Shown here piece after piece: positions 34,575-43,273 of a stretch of DNA of 64,000 nt (the first letter of the stretch is position 1; every line of letters begins with the position of its first letter). Made by a program: the position numbers and the translations under genes. This stretch comes from Bin87 sp964347975 (GTDB taxonomy: Bacteria > Chloroflexota > Dehalococcoidia > Lucifugimonadales > UBA3495), in NCBI GenBank assembly GCA_964347975.1, contig CAYGAY010000005.1, forward strand, positions 71,050 through 135,049, in the 5' to 3' direction. The notes below the pieces were generated by a model that saw nothing but the letters and a program-made list of their open reading frames with translations, ran no database searches and was not told the DNA's origin.

Positions 34575-37500
34575 ATGACCGCAATCCTCAACCTCGGTTA
34601 CGTCCTCGCCCGGCGACGGCTGATGTCGTCCTTCCGCATCGAACTTACGGTGCTGCTGGGGGTTACGCTGGCGGTAGTGCTCCTGTCCAGCGCGGTGGTG
34701 TTCAACGACCTGCTGGCGGAGACGGCCCTGCGCCGCGCCCTGGCCGACGCCGAATCCGGCGACGTGAACATCTGGGTTCGCGTGTTCAACGATCTTGATG
34801 ACCCGCGCACGGCTACGCCGGCCAGCGACCGTTATTTGACCAGTCACCAGTTCGTCGCCCACCGCGTGCTGCCTCCCCTGGGCGACGCCGTTGGGTCTTT
34901 ATCTTTCCAGGTGGAGACGGCCACCTTCTATTTCACCGGCCGGCCCAACCTGGATTTGCCCAACGACGTGAGACCAAGAGGGCGAATGCAGTACCTATCC
35001 GGCCTGCGGGAAGGCAAAGGTATGCTGGTGCAGGGCCGTTGGCCGGAGTTGCCGGTCGATGGCGGCTATGACGACAGTACCGGCGACACCGACAACGTCG
35101 TCATCGAAGTCGCCGTGGATTCGACGGGCTTTGAGTTTCTGGACATCCCCTTAGGCGAGGGCTTCGGCATCGTCCCGGCCACCGGCGGCGACGGCCAGGC
35201 CACCACCAACGTGGTGCTGGTCGGCGTGGTCGAGCCAACCGACCCGGACGAGGAATATTGGTACCGCCGACAAAAGTTGCTTTCGTATCACGACGACGAC
35301 TGGACCCTGGTGCCCATGTTCGTGGCGGAGGACGCCCTGCGCCAGCAGGTGGGACGCCGCTACCCGGGCATCTACACCAGCTCGGCCTGGTTCTTGCAGA
35401 CCGACCGGGAAGGCATTCCGGCGAAGCGGGTTGACGAGCTGCAACAGTCGCTGCAGCAGGTTCGCCGCAACGTGGCTAACCATCTGCCCAACGGAAGCAC
35501 GTCCACCGGCCTGGCGCGAATTCTGGAAGACCACGAGGAGCAGCTTCTTTTGGCGCGCATCCCGTTGTTCCTGATGGTGTTCCTGGTCACGGGCATCCTG
35601 GCCTACTACTTGACCATCACAGCCGGCATGGTCATACGGGCGCGGGCCAGCGAAATCGCCATGCTGAAAAGTCGTGGCGCGACCACGGTGCAGATCGGCA
35701 TATTGACCCTGGTGGAGGGATTCCTGCTGGCCGGTCCTGCGCTGGTGGCCGGCGCCTTGCTGTCGCCCCTGCTGGCCAGGGGATTGGGCGGGCTGGTGTT
35801 CGACTCCGAGTCCACGGGCGCGCCGGTGTCGTTGTCCTGGCCGGCTTTCGGCATGGGCGCGGCCGGCGCGGCCCTGGCCGTGGTGGTGTTGTCGCTGGCC
35901 ACCCTGGTCGCGGCTAGCAAGGGCATAGTGGAGTTTCGCCAGGCCGGAGCCAGACCCGCCCGTACGCCGTTCGTTCACCGGTATTACCTGGACCTGCTGG
36001 CCCTGGCGGTTATCGCCTTCCTTTGGTGGCAAATTTCCAACCGGGGCACGGTGTTGACCCGCAGCCTGGGCGGTCGAGATCTGGAGGTGGATTTCGCCCT
36101 GCTGCTTGGTCCGGCGCTGGGACTGATCGCGCTGGGACTGCTGGTGATGCGTATATTCCCGCTGGCGATGGGGCTGTCGGCCCGGGTGGTGGGCCCAGTG
36201 GGCCCGGGTTGGCTGGTACAGGGACTGCGCCGCATCGCCCGGGATCCTATCGCGCCGGGCAGCCTGGTCGCGCTGCTCATGCTGGCCACGGCGTTGGGCG
36301 TGGTGGGCAGCGCATTTTCAGCGACGCTGACCAAGAGTACGGACGATCGCGTTCGCTACGACGTTGGCGCCGACATACGCATACAGCACGACGGGGGGCG
36401 TATCGCCCGCGCCTTCACCGGCGCGTCCGAGGTACTGCCGGGAGGCGCCGAAGCGATGCGCACCGAAGGCAGCCTGCTCACCGAGGGATTCGGCTCCCAG
36501 CGGGTTTCGGTGCTCGCCGTGGAATCGGACCGCCTGGCCGACGTGGCCTGGTGGCGAGAGGATTTTGGCGACGGCAATACGCTGCCGGAATTGATGGCCT
36601 TCATCGCCCCGAATCCCGATGCGCCGGAAGGCTTGCCCTTGCCCGAGAACATCACCGGCCTTTCATTGTGGGCGCGCACTGGCGGGCTTCAGAACCGGCT
36701 GGTCGCCGTGTCAGCCCGGCTGCGGGATGGCGCCGGGCGGCATTACGACGTCCGCATGGGCGACGTCAGCGGACACGAATGGGAGCGGCTTGAAGGAGAC
36801 ATTGCGCTACGTTTGGGCCGCACCGGTCGCCGCACCGAGGACGAAGACCGGCCCCGCCTGGACGTGCCTCCCTACACTCTGATCAACCTGCAAATCGTGG
36901 GGCGCACCAGCAACGACCGGCCCGGTGTGTTGTTCATGGATGGGCTGACCGCCCAAACGCCCCAGGGCGATGTGGAGCTCTCGGACCTGGTCTCGGCGGA
37001 AGGCTGGAGCGTCATCGAGGACTACGTGCGACCGGGGTTGTATTCGCTGGAGACCAGCCGCAACGTGGCCCGGCCGGGGGCGCAAGGTTCGGTGGTTTTC
37101 AGTTGGGCTCCCGGCGGCATTGGAGTGCCCGGCCTGCGGCCCGGCGAAAACTCGCCTCCGCTGCCGGCAGTGGTCAGCCCCGAAATCCTGGACGCCACGG
37201 GCGCGGTAATCGGCGATGAAATCAGCCTGGGAATGTCCACCTTCGCGTTGCCCCTGGTGATCACGGGCACGGCAGAATTCTTCCCCACCGTCGATCCCAG
37301 GTCACAGCCCTTCGTAATCGCCGATCTGGGCGAGTTCGTGGACTATGCCAACCGCCACAGCCGCCGGACTTTCGGGGGAGCCAGCGAGGTTTGGTTGGAC
37401 CGGGAAATACTGCCGGGAGACCTGGACACCGCTTTGGCCGCCGCCGATGACGCCACCGGCCAGATATCCCAGTTGGGCGTGAACAGCGGGGAGGTCATGG

Positions 37501-37979
37501 TGGCCGAGGAAGAGGCGGCCCGGCGCGGGAAAGAACCGCTGGCCAACGCCGGTTGGGGCGGCCTGTTGGTGATTATGTTCCTGGCCCTCGCCCTGGCCAG
37601 CGCCACCGGCATCGCCCTGTATTGCTGGCTGGACACCAGGGAGCGTCAGACCGAGTTCGCTCTGCTGCGCACGCTGGGCAGCAGTCGCGGGCAACTCAAC
37701 GCCGTGGTATGGTTCAACCTCGCCGTTGTGGTAGTCGCCGGCGTGGCGGTGGGCACGTGGGCCGGAGCGCAGATCGGCTCCGCCTTGCTGCCGGTGCTGG
37801 AAGTGGCCGAGGGTGGTGTCCGCGCCACCCCGCCGCTGACCTTCGAAACCGACTGGCGGATGCTGGCTCTGGCCTACGCCGTCCTGGCCGTGGTGAGCGT
37901 GGTCACGGTGATTTGGCTGGCTTTTGTCACGAACCGGTTGGAAGTGCAACGGGTGCTGCGGGCCGGCGAAGGGGGATAG
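34575..37979 (+). CDS. Giant FtsX-like ABC transporter permease (paralogue of 29368-32778)
   Basis: 1134 residues with the same plan as its paralogue: helix VTLAVVLLSSAVVFNDLLAE, extracytoplasmic domain, first FtsX core (IPLFLMVFLVTGILAYYLTI, MLKSRGATTVQIG), middle membrane block (SLVALLMLATALGVVGSAFS), second extracytoplasmic domain, and final core (LLVIMFLALALASATGIALY, ALLRTLGSSRGQL). The shared LKSRGA/LRTLGSS loops are the coupling elements that contact the ATPase in this family. No ATPase gene is present in the window near it. The two permeases could form a heterodimer, as LolC/LolE do; that is inference. Confidence 0.85.
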   Translation: MTAILNLGYVLARRRLMSSFRIELTVLLGVTLAVVLLSSAVVFNDLLAETALRRALADAESGDVNIWVRVFNDLDDPRTATPASDRYLTSHQFVAHRVLPPLGDAVGSLSFQVETATFYFTGRPNLDLPNDVRPRGRMQYLSGLREGKGMLVQGRWPELPVDGGYDDSTGDTDNVVIEVAVDSTGFEFLDIPLGEGFGIVPATGGDGQATTNVVLVGVVEPTDPDEEYWYRRQKLLSYHDDDWTLVPMFVAEDALRQQVGRRYPGIYTSSAWFLQTDREGIPAKRVDELQQSLQQVRRNVANHLPNGSTSTGLARILEDHEEQLLLARIPLFLMVFLVTGILAYYLTITAGMVIRARASEIAMLKSRGATTVQIGILTLVEGFLLAGPALVAGALLSPLLARGLGGLVFDSESTGAPVSLSWPAFGMGAAGAALAVVVLSLATLVAASKGIVEFRQAGARPARTPFVHRYYLDLLALAVIAFLWWQISNRGTVLTRSLGGRDLEVDFALLLGPALGLIALGLLVMRIFPLAMGLSARVVGPVGPGWLVQGLRRIARDPIAPGSLVALLMLATALGVVGSAFSATLTKSTDDRVRYDVGADIRIQHDGGRIARAFTGASEVLPGGAEAMRTEGSLLTEGFGSQRVSVLAVESDRLADVAWWREDFGDGNTLPELMAFIAPNPDAPEGLPLPENITGLSLWARTGGLQNRLVAVSARLRDGAGRHYDVRMGDVSGHEWERLEGDIALRLGRTGRRTEDEDRPRLDVPPYTLINLQIVGRTSNDRPGVLFMDGLTAQTPQGDVELSDLVSAEGWSVIEDYVRPGLYSLETSRNVARPGAQGSVVFSWAPGGIGVPGLRPGENSPPLPAVVSPEILDATGAVIGDEISLGMSTFALPLVITGTAEFFPTVDPRSQPFVIADLGEFVDYANRHSRRTFGGASEVWLDREILPGDLDTALAAADDATGQISQLGVNSGEVMVAEEEAARRGKEPLANAGWGGLLVIMFLALALASATGIALYCWLDTRERQTEFALLRTLGSSRGQLNAVVWFNLAVVVVAGVAVGTWAGAQIGSALLPVLEVAEGGVRATPPLTFETDWRMLALAYAVLAVVSVVTVIWLAFVTNRLEVQRVLRAGEGG

Positions 37980-37996
37980 TGTAGGGAAAACTCCCC

Positions 37997-39028
37997 ATGC
38001 GCTTCCCCTGGGCCAACATCGCGCTGATTGTCCTGTTCGTCGCCGAATTGCTAACCGGGTATTTGGGCCTTACTCACTCCAATCCGGAATGGATCGGCGC
38101 GATGCACCTGCACCGCATCTTCGGCTTCGCCATCCTGGCCCTGTTCCTCTGGAAATCCCGCAACATTCTCGGCCCGCTGCGGACGCGGCGCAACTGGCGT
38201 GTCGCGCGTGGAACGATGGTCAGCTCCGTTGTCTTGCTGGCCGGACTGCTGGTCGTAGTGGGCTTGGGCTTGGCCTGGAGTCACCTGGGGCCTTACGGCT
38301 GGATGGGATTTTCAGGAACTACCATTCACATGAATTTGGCCTGGATGCTGATCCCCTTGCTGCTCTGGCACACTTTCCGCCACCGGATCAGCCTTCGCGC
38401 CCGATACCTGGCCGACCGCCGCCACGCGCTGCGAGTCGTCGCGCTGGCCTTGGCCGGTCTGATGCTGTGGCGCGCGGCGGAGTTGGCGAACGTGCTGGCA
38501 TCCGGGCCGGGAGCGTCTCGCCGTTACACCGGTTCGTATCCAGAAAACGGCGCCGATTTCCCCGTGACCATGTGGCTGAACGACCGGACGCCCCACGTCA
38601 ACGCCGACGATTGGCGGCTGCGCGTGAACGGCTACGTGGCAAACCCGTTCGAGATGGACATTGCCGAGTTGCAAAACTGGCAAACCCAGGCGACGGCCAC
38701 GTTGGACTGCACCGGGGGCTGGCACACCACCCGCGAATGGACCGGAATCCCGGTCAGTGAATTGTTGGCTCGCGCGCGTCCCAGACCCGGCGCCGCCAGC
38801 ATAACCATACGCTCACGCACCGGCTACTTCCGTCGTTACTCCCTGGATGAAGCCGGGCGCGCGCTGCTGGCCAGCCGTGTGGACGGCGCGCCTCTCTCCG
38901 CCGGCCACGGCTTCCCGGCCCGCATGGTGGAACCCCATAAACGCGGCTACGATTGGGTCAAGTGGGTAGATTCCATTACCGTGAACGACACCGGCAAACT
39001 GTGGCAGCCGCCGTTGCCGCTGACGTGA
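37997..39028 (+). CDS. Membrane-anchored sulfite-oxidase-like molybdopterin protein
   Basis: 343 residues. The N-terminal half (about 1-165) has four to five helices with His residues placed as in b-type cytochromes (MHLHRIFGFAIL, GTTIHMNLAWMLIPLLLWHT). The C-terminal half (about 185-335) is a sulfite-oxidase/nitrate-reductase molybdopterin domain: DDWRLRVNGYVANPFEMDI, the Mo-ligand Cys238 in TLDCTGGW, EWTGIPVSELL, and HGFPARMVEPHKRGYDWVKW. Usually such proteins (YedY/MsrP) pair with a separate haem membrane subunit (YedZ); here both seem fused. It follows the permease by 17 bases. Confidence 0.8.
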   Translation: MRFPWANIALIVLFVAELLTGYLGLTHSNPEWIGAMHLHRIFGFAILALFLWKSRNILGPLRTRRNWRVARGTMVSSVVLLAGLLVVVGLGLAWSHLGPYGWMGFSGTTIHMNLAWMLIPLLLWHTFRHRISLRARYLADRRHALRVVALALAGLMLWRAAELANVLASGPGASRRYTGSYPENGADFPVTMWLNDRTPHVNADDWRLRVNGYVANPFEMDIAELQNWQTQATATLDCTGGWHTTREWTGIPVSELLARARPRPGAASITIRSRTGYFRRYSLDEAGRALLASRVDGAPLSAGHGFPARMVEPHKRGYDWVKWVDSITVNDTGKLWQPPLPLT

Positions 39029-39035
39029 GAGACAC

Positions 39036-39063
39036 GCGGGACCTGGTATGCGGGACCTGGTAT
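39036..39063. repeat. 14-bp perfect tandem duplication at a gene 3' end
   Basis: GCGGGACCTGGTAT occurs twice head to tail (39036-39049, 39050-39063), immediately against the stop codon of the minus-strand gene (39063-39065) and just past the stop of the plus-strand gene at 39028. Confidence 0.85.
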
Positions 39064-39431
39064 CAGTATGCCGGCGCGTCCGGGGATTGCTCGGCGTTGC
39101 CATTCTCCAGTCGGCGGATACGTTCCTGCAAATCCTTGATTATGGGCTCAAGTTCGGCCCTAACCTCAGCTCGACCTTCTTCGCGGCCCTCTGCCCGGCC
39201 TTCTTCACGTTCAATACGCATACGTTTTCTAGCAAGCGCCATGATTATTACCTCTGTGATGACCGTGAAAATCAGCTCTGGGATTACGGAATCTTCCGCA
39301 TAAGCCCTCAAATTGTCGTAGCTTGCCCAGAGGCCGACCCACAGCGGCGCTCCTTCCAGGATTGCACCATTCCATATAGCGGCGGCGAATCTCGCCAGCG
39401 TGAAAACCGCAAAGCAGACTGGCAACTCCAC
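39063..39431 (-). CDS. Small protein with membrane helix and charged EGRxEGR coiled-coil
   Basis: 122 residues. A hydrophobic N-terminal part (FAVFTLARFAAAIW; VIPELIFTVITEVIIMALA) leads into IEREEGRAEGREEGRAEVRA and a coiled coil to LQERIRRLENG. EEGRAEGREEG-type repeats are frequent at the ends of transposase-like (Rpn/PD-(D/E)XK) and hypothetical proteins, but no nuclease domain is seen here. Met64 is an alternative start for a soluble coiled-coil form. Function unknown. Confidence 0.55.
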   Translation of the reverse strand: MELPVCFAVFTLARFAAAIWNGAILEGAPLWVGLWASYDNLRAYAEDSVIPELIFTVITEVIIMALARKRMRIEREEGRAEGREEGRAEVRAELEPIIKDLQERIRRLENGNAEQSPDAPAY

Positions 39432-39523
39432 CGCCCGGCCCGGAAAGCCGTACGTTGTCGGAGATAGTCAACGATGGAGGTATGCACGGAGTCGAGCATG
39501 GCCGGCGATTGTATCATCCCAAG

Positions 39524-39553
39524 TTGGGACGGACGCCGCTGCTGTGCTAAAAT
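39524..39553 (+). promoter_or_regulatory. Promoter (TTGGGA, 18-base spacer, TGC-TAAAAT) for the second molybdopterin gene
   Basis: -35-like TTGGGA at 39524-39529 and extended -10 TGCTAAAAT at 39545-39553, about 34 bases before the ATG at 39587. A GAGAGG ribosome site follows at 39575-39580. Confidence 0.6.
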
Positions 39554-39586
39554 CGCCTCCAAGCATTACCTGTAGAGAGGCAATTT

Positions 39587-41851
39587 ATGACTAACATCGT
39601 GCTCTCCAACACCAACTACAACGTCGTGGGTACGCGGCCCATCCGCCACGACGGAGCCGACAAGGTTACCGGGCGCGCGAAATACGGCGCCGATTTTGAG
39701 ATGAGCGGAATGCTTTTCGGCAAGACGTTGAGGAGCCCCCACGCTCACGCCCGCATCAAGTCTATTGACATCACCGCGGCCGCGGCCTTGCCTGGGGTCC
39801 GCGCGGTAGTAACCGGCGCCGACCTGCCCATCGCCGCCAAGAACAACCCGCCCTTGTCGGCCCGCGCCGCCAGCGACAACGTCCTCGCCGGAGTGAAGGC
39901 GCTGTTCCGTGGTCACCCCATCGCGGCGGTAGCCGCTGACTCAGCCCATGTTGCTGAAGAGGCAGTCGGCTTGATCAAAGTGGAGTACGAAGTCCTGAAC
40001 GCCAGCACCAACGTCCTGGACGCCATGAAGGACGACGCCGAGCTACTCCACGACGACCTCACCACTACCGAGCTCGGCGAAGCGACGGATAAGCACAGCA
40101 ACGTCTCCAACCGTTTCGTGTACGAGCAGGGAGACGTGGAAAAGGCGTTTGAGGAAGCCGATTTTGTCGTCGAGCGCGAATTTAACACCCGCACGGTGCA
40201 TCAGGGGTACATCGAGCCGCAGAACGCTTCCGCTCTTTGGAATGCGGATGGACACCTGACGGTATGGACCAGCACCCAGGGAGCTTTCGTGGCCCGGGAT
40301 GCTCTGGCCGGGGTGCTGGAGATGCCGGTTTCCCAGATCAAAGTCGTCCCCATGGAGATCGGCGGCGGGTTCGGCGGCAAGATCCCGGTGTACCTCGAGC
40401 CGGTTGCCGCGCTGCTTTCAAGGAAAAGCGGGCGCCCGGTCAAGATGCAAATGAGCCGCACTGAGACCTTCGAAGCCACCGGTCCCACTGCCGGCGCGTG
40501 GGTCAAGATCAAGATGGGCGCCAAGCGGGACGGCGCTTTGGTGGCCGCCGACGCGGTCCTCATTTACGAAGCCGGCGCATTCCCCGGCTCTTCGCCCGTT
40601 ACCGCCGGAGCCCAGTGCGTGTTCGCCCCCTACGACCTGGCCAATCAACGGGTTGAGGGATACGACGTGGTCACCAACAAGCCGCGATCCTTCGCCTATC
40701 GCGCTCCAGGCGCCCCGATTTCCGCTTTCGGCGGCGAGCAGGTCGTGGACGAGCTGGCCGCCAAGTGTGGCATGGACCCGTTGGAGTTCCGCCTGAAGAA
40801 CGCCAGCAAGGAAGGCAGTCGCCGGGTCGATGGTCCCCAGTTCCGCGTGATCGGCAACGTCGAGACCCTCGAGGCCGCCCGGGACACCGACCATTACAAG
40901 TCCGAGCTGTCCGGCCCCAACCGCGGACGCGGCGTGGCCAGCGGCTACTGGATGAACATCGGGTTGGCATCCAGCGCCAGCATCAGCGTTAACGCCGACG
41001 GCACCATCGGCCTGGTGGAAGGTTCGACCGACATCGGCGGTTCCCGCGCCTCCATCGCCATGCAGGCAGCCGAGGTGCTGGGAATTCCGGCAGAGGATGT
41101 CCGACCCAGCGTGGCCGACACCGACTCCGTGGGATACACCTTCCTGACCGGCGGCAGCCGCACGACGTTTGCCACCGGATGGGCCGCCTACGAATGCGCC
41201 CAGGAAATCAAGCGCAAGATGATCGACCGCGCCGGCCAGATCTGGGAAAAAGACGCCGACGAAATTGACCTGGCCGACGGCATCTTCAAGCACAACTCCG
41301 ATGAGGATCTTCAGATGTCCTTCAAGGAACTCGCCTCGCAGCTGGCGCGGACGGGCGGGCCGGTCTCCGCACAGGTAAGCGTGAGCCCCGGCGGCGAAGG
41401 TGGCGCCTTCGGCACCCACTTGGTGGACGTCGAGGTCGATACCGAAACCGGCAAGGTGGACGTCCTGCGGTACACCGTCGTACAAGACGCTGGAAAAGCC
41501 ATCCACCCCAGCTATGTGGAAGGCCAGATGCAGGGCGGCGCCGTCCAGGGCATCGGCTGGGCGCTCAACGAAGAGTACTACATGAACGACGCCGGCGACA
41601 TGGTCAACTCCAGTTTCCTCGACTATCGCATGCCCACCAGCCTCGACCTGCCCATGATCGACACCGTCATCGTAGAAAAAGCCAACCCCGGCCATCCCTA
41701 CGGCGTGCGCGGCGTTGGCGAGGTGCCCATCGTCCCGCCCATGGCCGCCATCGCCAATGCCATCCACAACGCCATCGGCGTCCGCATGGACAACCTGCCT
41801 ATGTCTCCCGGCGCCGTCTTGGAGGAACTCTGGGAAAAGAACGGCGGCTAG
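39587..41851 (+). CDS. Xanthine dehydrogenase-family molybdopterin-binding subunit (paralogue)
   Basis: 754 residues, paralogous along its whole length to the gene at 6415-8763 (both start ...VVGTRP[IV]RHDG). GGGFGGKIPVYLEPVAALLS is the cofactor loop, AYRAPGAPISAFGGEQVVDE the next block, and GVRGVGEVPIVPPMAAIANA carries the catalytic Glu. Again no FAD or iron-sulfur subunit lies nearby; neighbours are a small coiled-coil gene and a CMD-fold gene. Substrate unknown; aromatic or heterocyclic hydroxylation or aldehyde oxidation are the family options. The start is fixed by the ribosome site and promoter. Confidence 0.9.
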   Translation: MTNIVLSNTNYNVVGTRPIRHDGADKVTGRAKYGADFEMSGMLFGKTLRSPHAHARIKSIDITAAAALPGVRAVVTGADLPIAAKNNPPLSARAASDNVLAGVKALFRGHPIAAVAADSAHVAEEAVGLIKVEYEVLNASTNVLDAMKDDAELLHDDLTTTELGEATDKHSNVSNRFVYEQGDVEKAFEEADFVVEREFNTRTVHQGYIEPQNASALWNADGHLTVWTSTQGAFVARDALAGVLEMPVSQIKVVPMEIGGGFGGKIPVYLEPVAALLSRKSGRPVKMQMSRTETFEATGPTAGAWVKIKMGAKRDGALVAADAVLIYEAGAFPGSSPVTAGAQCVFAPYDLANQRVEGYDVVTNKPRSFAYRAPGAPISAFGGEQVVDELAAKCGMDPLEFRLKNASKEGSRRVDGPQFRVIGNVETLEAARDTDHYKSELSGPNRGRGVASGYWMNIGLASSASISVNADGTIGLVEGSTDIGGSRASIAMQAAEVLGIPAEDVRPSVADTDSVGYTFLTGGSRTTFATGWAAYECAQEIKRKMIDRAGQIWEKDADEIDLADGIFKHNSDEDLQMSFKELASQLARTGGPVSAQVSVSPGGEGGAFGTHLVDVEVDTETGKVDVLRYTVVQDAGKAIHPSYVEGQMQGGAVQGIGWALNEEYYMNDAGDMVNSSFLDYRMPTSLDLPMIDTVIVEKANPGHPYGVRGVGEVPIVPPMAAIANAIHNAIGVRMDNLPMSPGAVLEELWEKNGG

Positions 41852-41877
41852 ATCGTCGCTCCGGCGGGCTGATAAGA

Positions 41878-41906
41878 GCCGGCGGCAGTATCAAACTGCC
41901 GCCGGC
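41878..41906. terminator. 12-bp hairpin after the molybdopterin gene
   Basis: GCCGGCGGCAGT, loop ATCAA, ACTGCCGCCGGC: a perfect 12-bp stem 26 bases past the stop at 41851. No T-run follows, so it may be an RNA-stabilising or partial terminator hairpin. Confidence 0.5.
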
Positions 41907-41926
41907 CACCATACAGAGGCAAAACT

Positions 41927-42415
41927 ATGACAACACAAGCAGCAACACCCGCTAGAGTAGAAGAACGACTTGCCGGTATTGAAAATCGTATTGCCGGTAT
42001 TGAAAATCGTATGAGCGCTCTGGAAGCCGCAATGACGCTGTTCATTGAGGAGCAACGGGAGTACCGGCGGGAAATCAATGCCCGCTTTGACAAAATCGAG
42101 GAAGACCAGCGGGAATACCGGCGGGAAATCAACGCCCGCTTTGACAAGATGGAACGGGAAACCAACGCTCGCTTTGACAAAGCAGAACGGGAAACCAACG
42201 CTCGCTTTGACAAGATGGAAGGAGAAGTCAACGCCCGCTTTGACAAGATGGAAGAAAGCCAGCGCGAACACACCCGGGAAGTCAACGCCCGGCTAGGCAC
42301 GGTGGAGGCTCGCACCGACCGCGTGGCGGACCGCGTCACCAATCTGATGCTCGCCGTGCTCGGCATTGTGGGAACGCTGTCAGTCGCTGTCATCGTTGCG
42401 AGTATTTTCAGCTAG
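41927..42415 (+). CDS. Tail-anchored coiled-coil protein with 11-residue repeats
   Basis: 162 residues. After VEERLAGIENRIAGIENRMS the chain repeats the unit [RE]xNARFDK[MI]E about six times (residues 47-120), mostly with 11-residue (33-bp) period, e.g. ETNARFDKAER. Hendecad repeats favour a long right-handed coiled coil. One C-terminal helix (LMLAVLGIVGTLSVAVIVAS, about 140-160) anchors it. An AGAGG ribosome site precedes the ATG. Similar small tail-anchored coiled coils are common hypotheticals in cyanobacteria and Chloroflexota. Function unknown; a membrane-linked spacer or scaffold is possible. Confidence 0.75.
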   Translation: MTTQAATPARVEERLAGIENRIAGIENRMSALEAAMTLFIEEQREYRREINARFDKIEEDQREYRREINARFDKMERETNARFDKAERETNARFDKMEGEVNARFDKMEESQREHTREVNARLGTVEARTDRVADRVTNLMLAVLGIVGTLSVAVIVASIFS

Positions 42416-42448
42416 CCAATAGAGAGCAGTCCGATGAGGAGCGACACC

Positions 42449-42997
42449 ATGGCCCGCGTACCCTTCGCCACCAGAGACAGCATGGACGCCGCCGGACAGG
42501 CGGTATGGGATGAGATTGAATCCTCCCGCGGCGGCGTGCAGCGCAACTATGCCGCCATTCTCAACAACCCCCAGGCGGCCGGCAGTTTCGCCCACCTGGG
42601 CGGCTACGCCCGTTTTGAAACGCCGTTGCCGCCGCGCGTGAAAGCCGTCGCCGTGCTGACCGCAGCGCGGGAAGCCTGCGGCCACTACGTTTGGACCGTC
42701 AACCAGCCGGCCGCTCGCAATGCCGGCCTGGGCGATGCGGAGCTCTCTGCCATCCACGAGTACCGCGCGCCCAACGGCCTGTCGGGCGACGATGCCGCCG
42801 TGTCCGGCTTCGTAATCGAGCTGCTGCGCCAGCACCGGGTCTCCGACTCCACCTTTGAGGCTCTGCGGGGCATCATCGGCGACGCCGGAATTGTTGACCT
42901 GCTGGTGGTCGTCGCCTATTACCACGGCCTGGCCCACACTCTGCAGGCCCTGGACGTAGAACTCCCCGATGGCACGGCGGACGCGCTGACCTACTGA
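42449..42997 (+). CDS. Carboxymuconolactone-decarboxylase-like (CMD/AhpD-fold) protein
   Basis: 182 residues. GGVQRNYAAILNNPQAAGSF, RVKAVAVLTAAREACGHYVW and VVAYYHGLAHTLQALDVELP match the CMD family. The AhpD-type CxxC pair is absent; one Cys remains in REACGHYVW. ATG 42449 has GAGGAG 7 bases upstream and is preferred to 42434. Likely acts on a small ring acid or hydroperoxide; not specifiable. A second, double-domain member lies at 59004. Confidence 0.8.
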   Translation: MARVPFATRDSMDAAGQAVWDEIESSRGGVQRNYAAILNNPQAAGSFAHLGGYARFETPLPPRVKAVAVLTAAREACGHYVWTVNQPAARNAGLGDAELSAIHEYRAPNGLSGDDAAVSGFVIELLRQHRVSDSTFEALRGIIGDAGIVDLLVVVAYYHGLAHTLQALDVELPDGTADALTY

Positions 42998-43113
42998 CTC
43001 TGCCGGTCTGCCGCTAACCGTCATCTCATTCTCGCGGCTGGCGGCTTTGCCGCGCAAACATACACATCGCTTGAACGAATAATAACGCAACACAATAATT
43101 ACGATTGCGTATA

Positions 43114-43142
43114 TTGACACGGCTGATACCGTTGGATAGACT
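43114..43142 (+). promoter_or_regulatory. Sigma70-type promoter for the peptide transporter locus
   Basis: TTGACA (43114-43119), 17-base spacer, TAGACT (43137-43142). The expected leader of about 125 nt to the ATG at 43274 contains a 9-bp hairpin (ATGCGCCGG...CCGGCGCAT, near 43157-43180), possibly regulatory. Confidence 0.6.
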
Positions 43143-43273
43143 ACGCCACCGATTTCATGCGCCGGTATTGGCCGGCGCATTCCCAGCGAAACTGGAGTGA
43201 TCCTGTCGATCCCAGCAGCGTCAAATGGAACGTGCGGTTCCTCAACAACGAAACCTCGCCCGGAGTTAGCCCA

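Noticed and set aside
40418..41767. 449-codon minus-strand frame
   Set aside because: Antisense shadow of the second molybdopterin gene.
42040..42260. Regular 33-bp repeats resembling a CRISPR array
   Set aside because: The repeats are contiguous codons of a coiled-coil protein with no unique spacers, and no cas genes are present.
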